Made by a program: the position numbers and the translations under genes. Under the pieces are notes generated by a model. It saw only the letters and a list, made by a program, of their open reading frames with translations. It had not been told where the DNA came from and made no database searches. From Seison nebaliae (lineage: Eukaryota; Rotifera; Pararotatoria; Seisonacea; Seisonidae): DNA of 56,794 nucleotides. Of this stretch, positions 1 to 11,728 are shown piece by piece. The stretch is from the NCBI GenBank assembly GCA_023231475.1, contig JALJEE010000597.1, forward strand, positions 1 to 56,794. Direction: 5' to 3'. Numbering within the stretch: the stretch's first letter is position 1; each line of letters begins with the position of its first letter.

Positions 1-2
1 CA

Positions 3-446
3 ACAACCCCCATGTTTATTAACCATACTTGGTTTAACATTGGAGCGGAAATGTTATATTTGTATGTGAATACTCAAAATGCGGTATTCACCTTTGGCTG
101 TACAAATGTAGTCGATACAAAATACAATAATTGCAGAATAAACAAATATAACTACTTTCATCAATATACAATTTACATTATATATTGCGACAATGGAATG
201 AGAGCACGAATAGGATTCGAACATGATACTTGGTATTGGAGGGAAAATATCATATGTGAATCGTTCTCTCCAGAGAAGGAAAGACTTATTTATGTAGATT
301 TCTAAGAATTATCGATACGATGATTATAAATATTAAAATAATATAAATTTCAGAAATTGTTTTAGAGCCAACAACAGGTGGACAAGTTGTCAATGAACAT
401 TTTGACTAATTTTGAAAAAGGACATCAATTGAAAGCTGATTTGCTT
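3..446 (+). CDS. Unrecognised gene, 3' part, cut by left edge
   Basis: An open frame runs from the left edge to a stop at 303-305; it includes an ATG at 12 but is open upstream of it, so the true start may lie outside. The residues are rich in Tyr, Asn, Cys and Trp, including a motif HDTWYWRENIICESF. The frame may leave this exon by splicing: acceptor-like sequences end at 353 and 367, and the frame following the second (starting SQQQVDKLSMNILTNFEKG) runs to a donor-like GTAAGT at about 448. I do not recognise the family and cannot fix the exon joins. Confidence 0.35.
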
Positions 447-726
447 ACGTAAGTTTTTTTCAACAATTTTTTATCGCATATGAAATTGAAAAAAACTAAT
501 TTTCAAATTTTAGATTTCATAAAATTAAATTATAATTTGAAAAAGAACTTTTTCATAACCATATTTCATTCTTTCAATTTCAGTTTTTATTACAAATTTT
601 GCAATTTGCAATTTACTTATTTTTTAAGTAAGTACCTTAATTTTTAAGTATTACAAAAACATTTTAAAGAACGTTTAAAAGAAAAATTATATGGAATGAA
701 GTAAAATTAAAATTTTTTTTTTCTGT

Positions 727-2035
727 TCACGAATATTGATTGTTGATTAAACGGCCGACTAATCCTTCTCGAACTTGAGTGGTGCCAGCACCGATTGTTG
801 CTAATTTCGAATCTCTCCAAATTCGATTGATTTCATCAAATCGTTCACAGTTCTCCAAATCTTTCGATGAGAGTTAAAAATGAAGAAATAATTAAAATAT
901 AAACTTGTGAAAGATAATAAATGATTAGTTATAGAGACACATTCTTCAGCTAGATGTAAAATGATTGAGGTACATTCAATTGGAGAATAAACTCCTCGAT
1001 CAACCGAACGTACTACCGTATAAAGATAAGAACGACAAGCATTAATTCGAGCATAAATTTTGAATAATTCATATCTCATGAATTGTTGATTAGAGAAAGA
1101 TTTTTTGAATATTTTAAAAATTTCTTCCATTTGTCCTAATGCGGCGGCGGATAAGACTAATCGTTCAAAGTCCAATCCACTCATCAAAATGTAGACGCCT
1201 TTCAGTTTCTTCCCAAGAATATTCTCCTCATCAACTTCAACATTATCCAATATCAATTCACAAGTATTACTTCCTCTCATTCCTAATTTGTCGAATTTTT
1301 TTGAAAGAGAAAAACCGTTCAAATTCCGTTCAACGAGAAAAGTTGTTATTCGATGGGAATTTGATAATTTCTCCGTTCCCATTTCATCGTCATCAGTTCG
1401 ACAATAAATAATGAAAATATCAGCATCATTTCCATTTGTTATCCAATATTTGGATCCATTCAAAATATATTTATCTGAATTCGATTTTTTTTTTGCTGTT
1501 AATTTCATAGAAACGACATCGGATCCACTATCACTTTCACTCATAGCAAGAGCTCCCACGAATTCTCCTGAACATAATTTTGGTAAATATTTCTCTTTCT
1601 GTTTCTCATTTCCATTTCTTATCAACTGATTGATACAGAGATTGGAATGAGCTCCATATGATAAGGAAAAGGCTCCAGATCGTCGACTTAATTCCTCACA
1701 AATGATACAATGTTCTTCATATCCAAATGATGCCCCACCATATTTATGATCAGCGGTCGGTCCTAATAACCCCATTGACCCTAATCGACGAAAGAGATAT
1801 CGAAAATTTTTCAAATTATTCTTCTTTTCTGCTTCTTTCACTCTCTTCTCACTCAATTCGACATTAGCGAAATATTTCACTAATTTCCGTAACTGTTTTT
1901 CCCAAACATTTCCATGACTGTCATAACTATTAATGAAGAGTTGTATAGAAATGGAACTTCGCTTTTATTCTTACTTTCTCCCAACGTCGAACTGATGGAA
2001 CGAAACGAATTAATTGCAAGTTTCTTTAAATTCAT
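727..2035 (-). CDS. IVD: Isovaleryl-CoA dehydrogenase-like acyl-CoA dehydrogenase
   Basis: Mitochondrial flavoenzyme of leucine breakdown (isovaleryl-CoA to 3-methylcrotonyl-CoA). Three exons, 2035..1986, 1926..905 and 860..727, give 401 residues; introns are 59 and 44 nt, both GTT...AG. The N-terminus MNLKKLAINSFRSISST is basic and Ser-rich, like a mitochondrial presequence. The body matches IVD closely: LSYGAHSNLCINQLIRNGNE, GEFVGALAMSESDSGSDVVS, KLDKLGMRGSNTCELI and GLDFERLV, the last holding the IVD-type catalytic Glu. The C-terminal RDSKLATIGAGTTQVR is also typical. Odd: the stretch where family members carry CFGGNGY reads LSFTNLENCERFDEINR at almost the same spacing, so that conserved cofactor/dimer motif is lost. 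It may therefore have altered activity. Family assignment is firm; activity is not. Confidence 0.88.
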
Positions 2036-2375
2036 TCTTTCTTCACATCTGTTATCAGTTTTGTCTTTGTATAATGGAAATGTAATTTTGATGTTATATG
2101 AACGATTTGATTTAAGAAATTTTTCTGAAAAAATTAATGAAAATTTGAAAAATAATACGAAACTTATTTCAAAAATTTTAATAAATTGAAATTTTTCGGA
2201 AAATATCTACAGATGGAAATTATTTTGAAAATATCAATAGAAAGAAATTTCTGAAAATAAAATTTAAGAATTTAATTAATAATTAAATATAATATTTTAT
2301 AATATAAAATTTATATTATTATTATTAAAGACATAAAATGATATTTTCTTAATAAGATGGAAAGAAGTTTTCATT

Positions 2376-3710
2376 TTAATAGTTGGTGGATGGAGAAGCT
2401 ACTTCATGATAATCCATTTCTAATGCTGCTAAATCTTCTCTAGCTTCGACAAATTCCGATTCCTCCATTCCATCCAAAAGATAATGATGAAGGAAAGCTT
2501 TACGAGAGAACATTAAGTCGAATTTCCTATCAATTCTTACCCAAGCTTCTCCTATTGCTGTAGTGTTACTCAACATGACTACAGCTCGTTGAACTTTAGC
2601 TAAATCTCCACCGGGTATGACCGTTGGTGGTTGATAATTGAGACCGATTTTAAATCCAGTTGGACACCAATCGACGAAATTCATTTGTCTCCCATCTTTT
2701 ATTCGATTTATGGTATTCGTCACGTCATTACCGGTGACATCGCCACGATAAAGGAGCGTGACGGCCATGTACTTTCCTTGAGATGGACGACATTTAACGA
2801 TTTGATTGGAATCTTGGAAACAATCGGTGGTGATATCGGCAGTAGTTAATGAGGAATGTGAAGCTGTTTCTACACCCACAACTGGAGCATAAGCAATTAA
2901 TGGAAAATGAATTCGTGGATATGGAACGAGATTTGTTTGAAATTCAGTAAATCCCACATTATTTTGTCCTTCGAATCGAAGTGGAGCCGTCACACTTGAA
3001 CACACTTGAGCTAATAAACGATTGACATTAGTAAATGTCGATTTGAGAACTTTTAATTTTTTCACAAGAATATCATAAACAGCCTCGTTATCTAAAACGA
3101 AACAACAATCAATATATTCCAATTGACTATGAGTTGTCAGAATGGAATTATATGGTTCCACCACTTCACTATGTAACACTGGTGATGGATAAACAGCTAA
3201 AGAGATTTTAGTTTTTCGTCCATACATCTGATTAATTTTATCGGTGAGAAGAGCGGTAAATCCGGAACCTGTACCACCACCGAATGAATGATAAATGAGA
3301 AAACCTTCAAAACCGGAACATCGATCGACTAATTTTCGTATTCGATCCATCGCTACAGAAATGAATTCGGAGCCGATGGTATAATAACCTTTTGCGTAAT
3401 TAGTTGCCGCATCTTCTTTTCCATTGATCAATTGTTCAGGATGGAATAATTGACGATATGTTCCGGTTCGAATTTCATCCAAAACTGTCGGTTCCAGATC
3501 AACAGACACTGCTCTTGGAACAAACTTTCCAGCGGCTGTTTCTTCGAAAAAAGTTTGGAACGAATTATCTATGGCACCATATGGTGCCAGACTTCTTGGA
3601 AGATAACCATCAGGTTGAATCCCATGTTCCAGACAATATAGTTCCCAACAAGCGTTTCCGATTTGGACACCGGCTTGTCCGATATGAATACTGACAATCT
3701 CTTTCATCAC
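2376..3710 (-). CDS. Divergent alpha-tubulin, intronless
   Basis: Alpha-tubulin, the GTP-binding subunit of microtubules. The 444-residue frame has no intron. It keeps the N-terminal [20 protein letters not shown], the nucleotide loop FGGGTGSG, the [12 protein letters not shown] region with the catalytic Glu and [15 protein letters not shown], and has nearly the family length (about 450). It is clearly diverged: the luminal K40 loop reads [14 protein letters not shown], so the acetylatable Lys is missing and the loop is one residue longer. The C-terminus is ASPSTNY, with a final Tyr but without the run of acidic residues that carries polyglutamylation. Probably a tissue- or stage-specific isotype; a housekeeping alpha-tubulin should exist elsewhere. 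Confidence 0.93.
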   Translation of the reverse strand: MMKEIVSIHIGQAGVQIGNACWELYCLEHGIQPDGYLPRSLAPYGAIDNSFQTFFEETAAGKFVPRAVSVDLEPTVLDEIRTGTYRQLFHPEQLINGKEDAATNYAKGYYTIGSEFISVAMDRIRKLVDRCSGFEGFLIYHSFGGGTGSGFTALLTDKINQMYGRKTKISLAVYPSPVLHSEVVEPYNSILTTHSQLEYIDCCFVLDNEAVYDILVKKLKVLKSTFTNVNRLLAQVCSSVTAPLRFEGQNNVGFTEFQTNLVPYPRIHFPLIAYAPVVGVETASHSSLTTADITTDCFQDSNQIVKCRPSQGKYMAVTLLYRGDVTGNDVTNTINRIKDGRQMNFVDWCPTGFKIGLNYQPPTVIPGGDLAKVQRAVVMLSNTTAIGEAWVRIDRKFDLMFSRKAFLHHYLLDGMEESEFVEAREDLAALEMDYHEVASPSTNY

Positions 3711-4011
3711 AACAAATGATAAATGGAAGGACGAAAATTAAAAAGAAAAAGAAAAAATTAAATTTTTTGACAGAAACTTCAATTGAGTTCCGAAGAATAC
3801 GCTCCTAATCATTTCACTCAATTTTTACATATTTTCCTCAAAAGAATTTCCAATTTGAAAAATTCTATAAAAAAATTGATTAATAAATTTCTTAATTTGT
3901 TTATTATTCGTTGAAAAAAATTTCTAAAGTTTCAAACATCAGATCTTCTTTATTTTCATAAGAGACTCCAAAAACGACAATAACAATTTGTTGAGCTTTC
4001 CATTTATGTTC

Positions 4012-4668
4012 TCATTGAACTTGTTTCCAATTGACCGTTTTACCCTCCAATGGATGTTCCGTATTGGTCGGATCGATATTCGGGTGAATATCCCGAGCGA
4101 CTATCGTCGGATCGGTCTCCAAATATTTGTAAACGAATTTCATAAAATCGGAAACGGATTTCATGTCATCATTTTGCATCGTTACCACCGTAATTGGAGC
4201 ATAAGGTGTTTCTAAAGAAACATCTTTCTCATCTGTCGAAATCGATTTTCTCAACTGATCTAATTGTTTCTGCTCTTGCAATGTGTCGTTCATTATCTTT
4301 ATCATATTTTGATGTAATTTACCTCGTTCTCTAATCGGTATCTTATCCTTATTATTTACCACCATATTTGCCACTTTATTCACCGTTTTCAAAGTGGTCT
4401 CCATTTCTTTGGGATTAGTAACGGATTCGATTACCGATTTCGTACTAGGTCTCTCATGAATTCGATGTTCAAATTCGGAAAGCAAACTTTGAAATTCCTT
4501 TTGATATTGTACGAGTTGAATTTGATTCAATTTACTTCTTTCTCCCGGATCTGTTAGAACATTCTTCAAATATTCTAATCGTTTAATGACGGAGGGAGGA
4601 ATTGGTTGTGTGTGGAAGTAGGAGAGAAGTAAAGTTAATTGGAGAAAAATTAATTGAATTGTTTTCAT
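4012..4668 (-). CDS. Predicted secreted protein A, unknown function
   Basis: The frame is open further upstream, but the Met at 4668 is chosen because it starts a textbook signal peptide (MKTIQLIFLQLTLLLSYFHT). The 218-residue product then consists of charged, helical-looking sequence (ERSKLNQIQLVQYQKEF, LQEQKQLDQLRKS) with no Cys clusters, no membrane segment and no recognised domain. It is the first of four neighbouring genes for proteins with N-terminal signal sequences. Its start lies 110 bp downstream of the stop of secreted protein B on the same strand. Function unknown. Confidence 0.7.
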   Translation of the reverse strand: MKTIQLIFLQLTLLLSYFHTQPIPPSVIKRLEYLKNVLTDPGERSKLNQIQLVQYQKEFQSLLSEFEHRIHERPSTKSVIESVTNPKEMETTLKTVNKVANMVVNNKDKIPIRERGKLHQNMIKIMNDTLQEQKQLDQLRKSISTDEKDVSLETPYAPITVVTMQNDDMKSVSDFMKFVYKYLETDPTIVARDIHPNIDPTNTEHPLEGKTVNWKQVQ

Positions 4669-4778
4669 CAAATCAATTAAGAAAAGATAAAGCAAACGAA
4701 AAAAAAATGAAGTAGAAAGCCAGAAAAAATAATATTGACAAACGATATTATTAAACTTTTTAATTTTTTTTATTTTCT

Positions 4779-5243
4779 TCAAATCTCTCCCTCTTTCGTG
4801 TTCTTTAACACTTTAAGAAATGTTCGGAATGCTCTCCCAATCTTTTGATATCTTTCTCGTTTCTGTTCCTCCTCAATTTGTTTCTCGTCTCGTCGATCGA
4901 TGATAATATTCGGTTTCAAACCAATCTCATCAATCACTTCCTTAACAATGGGGAATATTTTCATAGATTCGGTTTCAGTCAAATTAAATTTCCTCATTTT
5001 CTTCAAAATCGAACTCTCAATTAATTTGATAGTTTTCTTCTTTATCATTTGTTCTGGTACCGCTACTGGTCGTATACTTTCGGTATCATTTAAAAATTTT
5101 TCATAAACTTCAACTGGTGTGTCATCATCTTCGGATATTTTCTTTTTTTCATTCGATTCATAATTGGATGAAGCGACATTGATATATGTTTGTGAGAATG
5201 AGATGAAGATGAAGGAAAATGATAAAGATGGTAAAAGTTTCAT
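4779..5243 (-). CDS. Predicted secreted protein B, unknown function
   Basis: A 154-residue single-exon frame begins with a hydrophobic leader (MKLLPSLSFSFIFISFSQTY), so secretion is likely. The mature part is highly charged (RRDEKQIEEEQKRERYQK), lysine-rich and without cysteine pairs or a known domain. It has no visible sequence similarity to secreted protein A beyond composition. Neighbours on both sides on the same strand also encode signal-peptide proteins, suggesting a locus of coexpressed secreted products. Confidence 0.68.
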   Translation of the reverse strand: MKLLPSLSFSFIFISFSQTYINVASSNYESNEKKKISEDDDTPVEVYEKFLNDTESIRPVAVPEQMIKKKTIKLIESSILKKMRKFNLTETESMKIFPIVKEVIDEIGLKPNIIIDRRDEKQIEEEQKRERYQKIGRAFRTFLKVLKNTKEGEI

Positions 5244-5493
5244 TCAAGAGTTAGAGATTGAATTATGGAAAATAACAATTTAATTAGAAATGAAAAGTAA
5301 AATAGAATGAGAAGAATAAGATAAACAATTTTCTTTATTGATTTACGATTATCACTAAATTTGAGTGATGAATTTCAAAAAAAAAATGAGGTAAAAATGA
5401 AACATCATTTGACAATTAAAAGTAACTCGAAATAAATTGAAACTTTGAAAAAAAATTATTTTTTATATAATTAAAAATTTTCAAAATAATTTC

Positions 5494-7591
5494 TTAATGA
5501 GGAAGTATATCGGTAATGGAATTCCAAATTTTTCGAATGAATCCTGGTTTTTCAATTTTAGGAATTCGTTTAAAAATTTCCGTTTTCGGAATTTTACCCG
5601 GTTGAATTTCCCTTAATTTTTCTTTGACTTTTTCATAGACACCTTTCGGCATAAACTTCTTTATGATGAAATCAATCATATGATTCTTCTTCACTTTTCC
5701 AGAGGCGGTCGTATCGTTTCGAATTGTATGGTCTGCTTCTCGTTGAATACCGGCCAATCTTTTGGAACCTTTCCTACCTTCGAAGAAATTCATCAATTTT
5801 GAAGAATTGAAATTGAAGATATTTCCCAGAGCGAAACTGGCCAATAATGGAACTCCCATTGATTTGGCTCTATCCAGAAAACGGTTTTTTTTCGCTTTCT
5901 TCTTTTCCTCTCCCATCATATTGTCCAATTCTTTAAATTTCGCGTCCGTCAATTCTTTGTACGTCATTTTTGAATTTGACGGTTCAGGTGGAAATTCGGT
6001 TTTTGGTTTATTTTTATGTAATAATTTTTGTGCCATCAATGCCATCATTACGGTTGGTATTGCTGATTTGACAGATGATAATTTGGATTTCTTTTTCGAT
6101 CTCTCTTCCATTTGATGTTCGAGTTCTCTTTTTTCTTCGTTAAATTTCTCTTTTATATGAATTGGAAGTTGAGCTACAACTTCTTTCAATTCAATATCAT
6201 TATCTTTCAATTCATTTATAACTGCGTCATAATGTGTTGTATCTTCCTTCTCTTCAGATTGTTCATTTTGAAGAGAATTATGAGACTTCTTCATAATCGT
6301 AACAACATGTTCACCAATCTTTTCATCATTCTCTGATAAATCTGATGCTAAATGACTTAAACTTTTCAATTTATCTAGAGCATGAAATTTCGTTAATATT
6401 TCTTCATGTTTCTTCGCATTATGGATAGCAGCAAATTTCCAGAATTCCAATGGTTTATTATGATGGTCTTTTAACGATTCGAGATATGAACTGGAATATG
6501 TTTCAGATGTTCCTTCTTTATATGGTTTCAATGGAACATATTCTTCATCCACTTTCTTGTTCGAAGTTTTATTTAAACTGATAAAATTATTTAATAAAAT
6601 TATGCTAACAATAGAAATTTAACTTTGGGACAAATGCCACATCAATACCGTCGTCAGATAATGGAACCAAACTGTCGTTCTTCCAATAAAACGAATCAAC
6701 CCCTCTCCGTTGGACATAAGGAAGACCAGTGGCATCACTTTGTTGTTTGGCTCGAATAAAACTAGCATAATCTTTAATCGCTTCTGGATCATCTCCTTTC
6801 TGCGCTACCAATATCGTATTATGAGTTCGATTTGCATTTTCTGCAATTTATGAGATTTTAAATTTGAAAATTTAAAATATAAAATAACTTTCCGCTGCTT
6901 TATATTCGTTTAATAAATGAGTAAAGTTTTTGACTAATTCAATTTCCTTTTCTTTCGATATTGGAGAAGGAGTAGTTGAAGGAGGTGGTGAAGGAGGTGG
7001 TAGTGAAGGAGATGGTGCTGATGGAGCAGATGGTGTAGATGATGGTTTTGGTGAAGGAGAGGATGATGGAGTAAAAATGTTTGTATCGTTTTCTTGATTT
7101 TCGGATATTTCTTGTTTAGTCATATTTGTCGAGACTTTATCTATCAGATCTATATCATCCTCATCATCCTCATCATCATCATCATCATCATCACCATCTT
7201 CTTCTTCTTGAAGTTCATTATTGTCTGATTTTTTCACCGTGTCTCTAGCTACAGCTGCTGTTTTACTTTCATCCTTTTCATTTTTCTTTGGAGAATAACC
7301 AGAATTAGAAGTATTTTCGTCATAATTATAATTAACATATTTATCAGCAACATCACCAGATGCTTCTAAATCATCATCATCATCAGTATCTTCATCGTCT
7401 TCAATATCTTTTTTTATATCAGTTTCTTTATTAGCATATTCGTTCCGATTAAAATCAGTTTCATCTTTAATTCCAGGAAGATTTTTCGAAGTCAAATGAT
7501 TTATTTCATCTTCCAATTTTACATTGATGGAATATTGAAATAATAGAATCACTAGATAAAAGTAGAAAATTAAATGAAAAGTAAAATGCAT
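5494..7591 (-). CDS. Predicted secreted acidic/proline-rich protein C
   Basis: Three exons, 7591..6889, 6840..6624 and 6577..5494, join to 667 residues; the introns are 48 and 46 nt, both GTT...AG. Without the second intron the downstream frame would have no Met, which supports the join. The start at 7591 opens a signal peptide (MHFTFHLIFYFYLVILLFQY). Then come an Asp/Glu-rich region with a run of 14 acidic residues (DDDDDDDEDDEDD), a Ser/Pro linker (PSPSLPPPSPPPSTTPSP), a segment with PYVQRRGVDSFYWKND, and a long Lys/Glu-rich C-terminal half containing one short hydrophobic patch (GVPLLASFALGNIF). No family recognised; an extracellular, possibly cation-binding matrix or effector-like protein is a guess. 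Confidence 0.7.
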
Positions 7592-8015
7592 AGATAGCGA
7601 AAAGAGAATCAACAATTCAGATTGCTTAATCTTTCATGTTTCAGTTGTTAAACTCGACCGTTTTCAGATTAACTTTCAAATAAACACTGCATAATAAATT
7701 GATAATTTTTAAATAAAAATCATTTTAATTATCATAACTAAATCATTTAGTCTTTATCAATCAAATGAATGAACAATTAACATAATATTATTGACATGAA
7801 AGAGTTTCTTATGCCGATTAAAATCGATTGGAACATGATTATTTATTAATGAAAGGAGAACATCAATTTCAAATTATTCAATAAAAATGTGATTATTTCA
7901 TATTAAACTCCTAAAGGAATGACATCTGTTTAATCTAAAGAAATTTAAGTAAAATTCCTGAAGTTCAAGTTCATGCCAATTATTGATGTTTAAACGTTTC
8001 TTCTCATAAATATAA

Positions 8016-8383
8016 ATGTATCTGAAAATTTTCTTCATTATCTTCGCCCTAATACAAATTGGACAATGTGCTTTATGTTAGTTCTTTTTTATTCTTATTC
8101 TATATTATTCTTTAATAAAATTAATTAAGTTAATTTCTTTAATAATAAAGGAGTCGCTGCGAAAGAAAAAGAATTAGAAGAGCGACAACAACTGTTGTCG
8201 CAAAGGACAACCGATCTGATAGCGGAAGAACGAGATAAAGAAATTAGAAGATATATGTCTCTACATCCTTCGGTACGTGCAACTTTTCATCCCCCTCTTT
8301 CTCTCACCCAAACTACTCCACCGCCCATAGTTGTAGTGGTACAGCAACCGAAAAATTGGTGGGATAAATGGACGTCTTGGTAA
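8016..8383 (+). CDS. Small predicted secreted protein D
   Basis: Two exons, 8016..8076 and 8154..8383, separated by a 77-nt GTT...AG intron, encode 96 residues. The N-terminus MYLKIFFIIFALIQIGQC is a clear signal peptide. The mature peptide has a charged helical part (KEKELEERQQLLSQR), a Pro-rich stretch (TQTTPPPIVVVVQQP) and ends in a Trp-rich tail (NWWDKWTSW). No known family. It is divergently oriented to secreted gene C and shares the 424-bp intergenic region 7592-8015 with it. Confidence 0.65.
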
Positions 8384-9454
8384 AGCGAAAAAAAACTTCA
8401 TAATTTTTCAATTTCGAATGAATTAAGAAAAGATAAATACTAAAATTATTTAAAGAATAAATTCTCAATTTTAATTGTTAGGTTGGATCATGAAAAGAAT
8501 GAATATTGAAGTTTTTAGAGAATTTTTCAAATTTTCTTTGGTTGAATAATTAACGATTGATAAGCTGAGAAGATTTTCTCAATTAATTTTTCCTTTATGA
8601 ATTTCACATCTTATCAAAATGATAAGTAACTTTACTCTCTTATATGGAATTGGCTGACGTTGTATAATAATTGAGAATTGGAAATTATCTTCTTCTGATA
8701 ATTCTATTGATTCATCATCTCAATCGATTTCTATAAATGTTTCTGTGTTGTTTTTTCCAAGTGATAATCGGTTTGAAAGAGAACTCATTTTCTCTTATTT
8801 ACTTTATTGTTCGACGTTTAAGAATTAGAGTAGAAAAGTCATTCGAACTTCGTGAAAGATCATCATATGTCTCATTTTGAGGTGTGAATCGTTGGGAAGA
8901 CGAAAATGATTGTTCATCATCAACATTTATTCATTGAAGAGAAGAGACTGATTAGGAGAATGAAACTTCCTTCGTATTTGTTTAAGAATGAGGAATAAAA
9001 TTTGTAGAATTGGAAGAAATGAGAGAAACGTTCGATCAAATAACATTTATTCCAACTGTGAATCTTCTTTATTCACAAGGAAATGTAACAAAAAACATTA
9101 TCAGATATAGAAACAACTTGTCTCATTTCTCAAATTTCTTTTAGTTGAAACGTTGAAATTCTTTAACAACTTATTAAAGGAAATTCTTAAAGGAAATTGT
9201 TAGAATATAAAAAAAGTTCGATGAAAAAGAAGAAGATAATTGGAAAAAAATTTAATAAATTAAAATAACTTATTAAATAAAATAATAATTCAAAAAAATT
9301 CTATGACTAGAAAATTTTTCTTTTTCTATTAACATTTTTTTTCTTTTCTATCATTTATTCTATTATTTAATTTTTCTCCTTTTTCTTTTTGAAAAAAAAT
9401 TAAAATAATTTTTTAGAATTTCTTTGAATCAGAAAAAAACCGATTGTTAGAAGG
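8384..9454. other. Intergenic, AT-rich
   Basis: About 1.07 kb between secreted gene D and the MFSD11-like gene. Both strands are interrupted by stops in all frames and I see no repeats, RNA gene or conserved motif. It should contain the promoter of the transporter gene; an acceptor-like TTTGAATCAG lies about 24 nt upstream of that gene's ATG. Confidence 0.5.
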
Positions 9455-11105
9455 ATGAATTGTCCTCATTTGGTGAATATTGTGTTGATGTCATTCTCAT
9501 TCACATTCCTATTTACGGCATTCCAAACATGTTCAATGATTCAACAAAGTGTGATTGAAGGAGTGAAGAAAGAGAAACCGGATTTCAATGCAAGTGGATA
9601 TTATAGGTTTCCTTTGACATAAGGAGAACGTTCATTTTCATTATTCCGTCATGTAGTTTGGCAATCGTCTATTCCACTTTCGCTATATTCAATTGGATTG
9701 CACCGGCAATTATCTGTTTCATCGGTTCCGCAGCCAGTATGATAGTTGGAGCGTTGACTTATCTGTTAGCCTTTATAAATATCAATTTGAAAAATATCGT
9801 TTTTTTTTTAAGCGTATTTATCATAAATTTCTTTTGGCCTATGGAATGGTCATTTTATGCATCATCTGCAATTGTTGGAGCCGGAGCAGCCATTATTTGG
9901 ACTGGTCAAGGCAAATTTTTTACTATTCATTCTAATGAGAAAACGTTGGGAAGAAATTCGGGTATCTTTTGGGCCATCTTTCAAACATCATTATTACTCG
10001 GTAATATTTATGTGTACACTTCAGTGAAGACGGACATAATTGACAAAGCGTTAAGGAATCGAATATTTACCATCTTCTCCATTATCGGTTCCTGTGGCAT
10101 CTTCTTATTTATCGTCACATTTATCGTGCACACTTGTTGCACTTCAAGAACGAAGGAAGAAAACGATCATGAAATCGATAACGAAGTAGAGGAACATATT
10201 GATGATATTACTACACGATCATTATTGGAAGATGGTGAAAATCAAGAAGTGACGATAAAAGAGAAAGATAATGCTTTCATTCAATCAATTAAAGAAATTG
10301 GTTCATAAAATTATTTTAAAATTTTAAAATTTTAATATTTTTCAAATCCTTTTTTTAGGTGTCGCTGTTCGATTATTGGGAGAGAAGAAGATGCTCTTCC
10401 TCCTCATCATATTCGCTTATACTGGATTCGTTCTAACATTCTTCAGTGGAGTTTATGGAACATCGATCGGACATATAAAAAAACTTGGCGATCATCGAAA
10501 ATCATTTATTGGTCTTTGTGGAATTTTAATCGGTTGTGGGGAAATTGCTGGGGGAAGTATTTTCGGACTTTGTGGTACATTCATTAAGAAAGTTGGAAGA
10601 CGATCAATTATCGTCGTGGGATTCCTTCTACATGTAGCGGCATTCATTCTCATAATCTTATCATTACCTAAAGATTCGCCAATACGCGAAACTTCGGTGG
10701 ACGCTTATCTCAAACCAACTTTGACTCTCTATTTGACTATCGCATTTTTATTAGGTGCTGGCGATTCCAGTTATAATACACAAGTTAAAAAATTTCAATT
10801 TAATTATAATTTAAATTTATTTATTTCTTTAGTGTTATTCATTAATTGGATCAATTTGGTCGCAAAAAAGTGCCCCAGCCTTCGCCATTTTCAAATTTGT
10901 ACAAGTTAATAAAATTTATTTATTTAAATTTTCTTATTTCATTTATTAGTCATTGGCTGCAGCTACCGGTTTCTTCACCAGTAGTTATATGTATATATGG
11001 CACATTATGACTTTGCTCCTCATATTCCAAGTAATCGGTACAGTTTTATTAATTGTAGTTGAAGCTCAATCTCGTAAAGACGACGAAGAAGAACCAGTTA
11101 ATTAA
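9455..11105 (+). CDS. MFSD11: MFSD11/UNC-93-like membrane transporter
   Basis: Major-facilitator-superfamily protein of the UNC-93 branch; multi-pass membrane protein of unknown substrate. Five exons, 9455..9606, 9657..10300, 10359..10783, 10833..10904 and 10950..11105, give 482 residues; introns are 50, 58, 49 and 45 nt and all begin GTT. Family hallmarks include LAIVYSTFAIFNWIAPAI, WTGQGKFFTIHS, GRNSGIFWAIFQTSLLLGN, LTFFSGVYGTSIG, GLCGILIGCGEIAGGSIFG and SAPAFAIFKFVQSLAAA. A charged cytoplasmic loop (SRTKEENDHEIDNEVEEH) sits between the two six-helix halves. The first exon ends after VKKEKPDFNASGYY, where the family has a luminal loop with an N-glycosylation site. Length agrees with animal MFSD11 proteins. 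Confidence 0.88.
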
Positions 11106-11728
11106 AATCATTCGTCTTCCATTTTATTCGGGAAATTTCTGGGAAAATTTAATTCCTTCCGTCCATCCTTCCAATCCATTCTCTCCTTTCATTCAAATTC
11201 CATCATATTCCTTAAGTTTTAAAAGTTTTCATTTGAACTTTATTTATGATAATTTGATGATATATATTGATGAATTAAATCGATTACTTTCAACAGATAA
11301 AATTAGTTTCTCTTCATTTTAATAAAATTATCGGAACTTTTATCCACCTAACATTTCAATTTATCTATGACATAAAATTATTTAAATAATTACTAGTATC
11401 TTATCATCTCGTATAAATTTAACATATGAATAATATGAAACTACCGTATAATATGGTACAACAAAATAAGGTGATGTTTCACATTTGATGAATGAAGTAA
11501 AAATATGATTTTCTGATTTGTTGGTTTTATTTGAGGTTTTAGAGTCGTTTGTAAAAATGGAATTTATTTTGCGGTTTAATGTACGTATGAGAATCGGTAT
11601 GATTTCCAGGAATTAAAGCTAATAGTAAATAGGAAGAAAAAGAAGAAAATTCAAACAATAATTATAATTTTACTATTCTGTTTTGTTTCGCCCTCTACTA
11701 ATTTACATATTTGTTTTCACTCAGTATT
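11106..11728. other. Intergenic, AT-rich
   Basis: No gene is supportable in this 0.6-kb stretch. Its right end holds TTGTTTTCACTCAG, a splice-acceptor-like sequence whose AG ends at 11724, four bases before the ATG of the kinase gene. Confidence 0.5.

Noticed and set aside
727-2035. IVD-like gene as a pseudogene because of a frame break near its N-terminus
   Set aside because: The break is explained by a GTT...TAG intron at 1927-1985; the coding length is then divisible by three with no internal stops. Only the lost CFGGNGY motif remains odd.
1914-2189. Plus-strand frame of 91 codons opposite the start of the IVD-like gene
   Set aside because: It is antisense to the IVD presequence exon, which fits a mitochondrial protein and joins in frame through a 59-nt intron.
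5494-6811. Two separate genes at 5494-6552 and 6605-6811
   Set aside because: The downstream frame has no Met and the exons join in frame across a 46-nt intron, so they are parts of secreted gene C.
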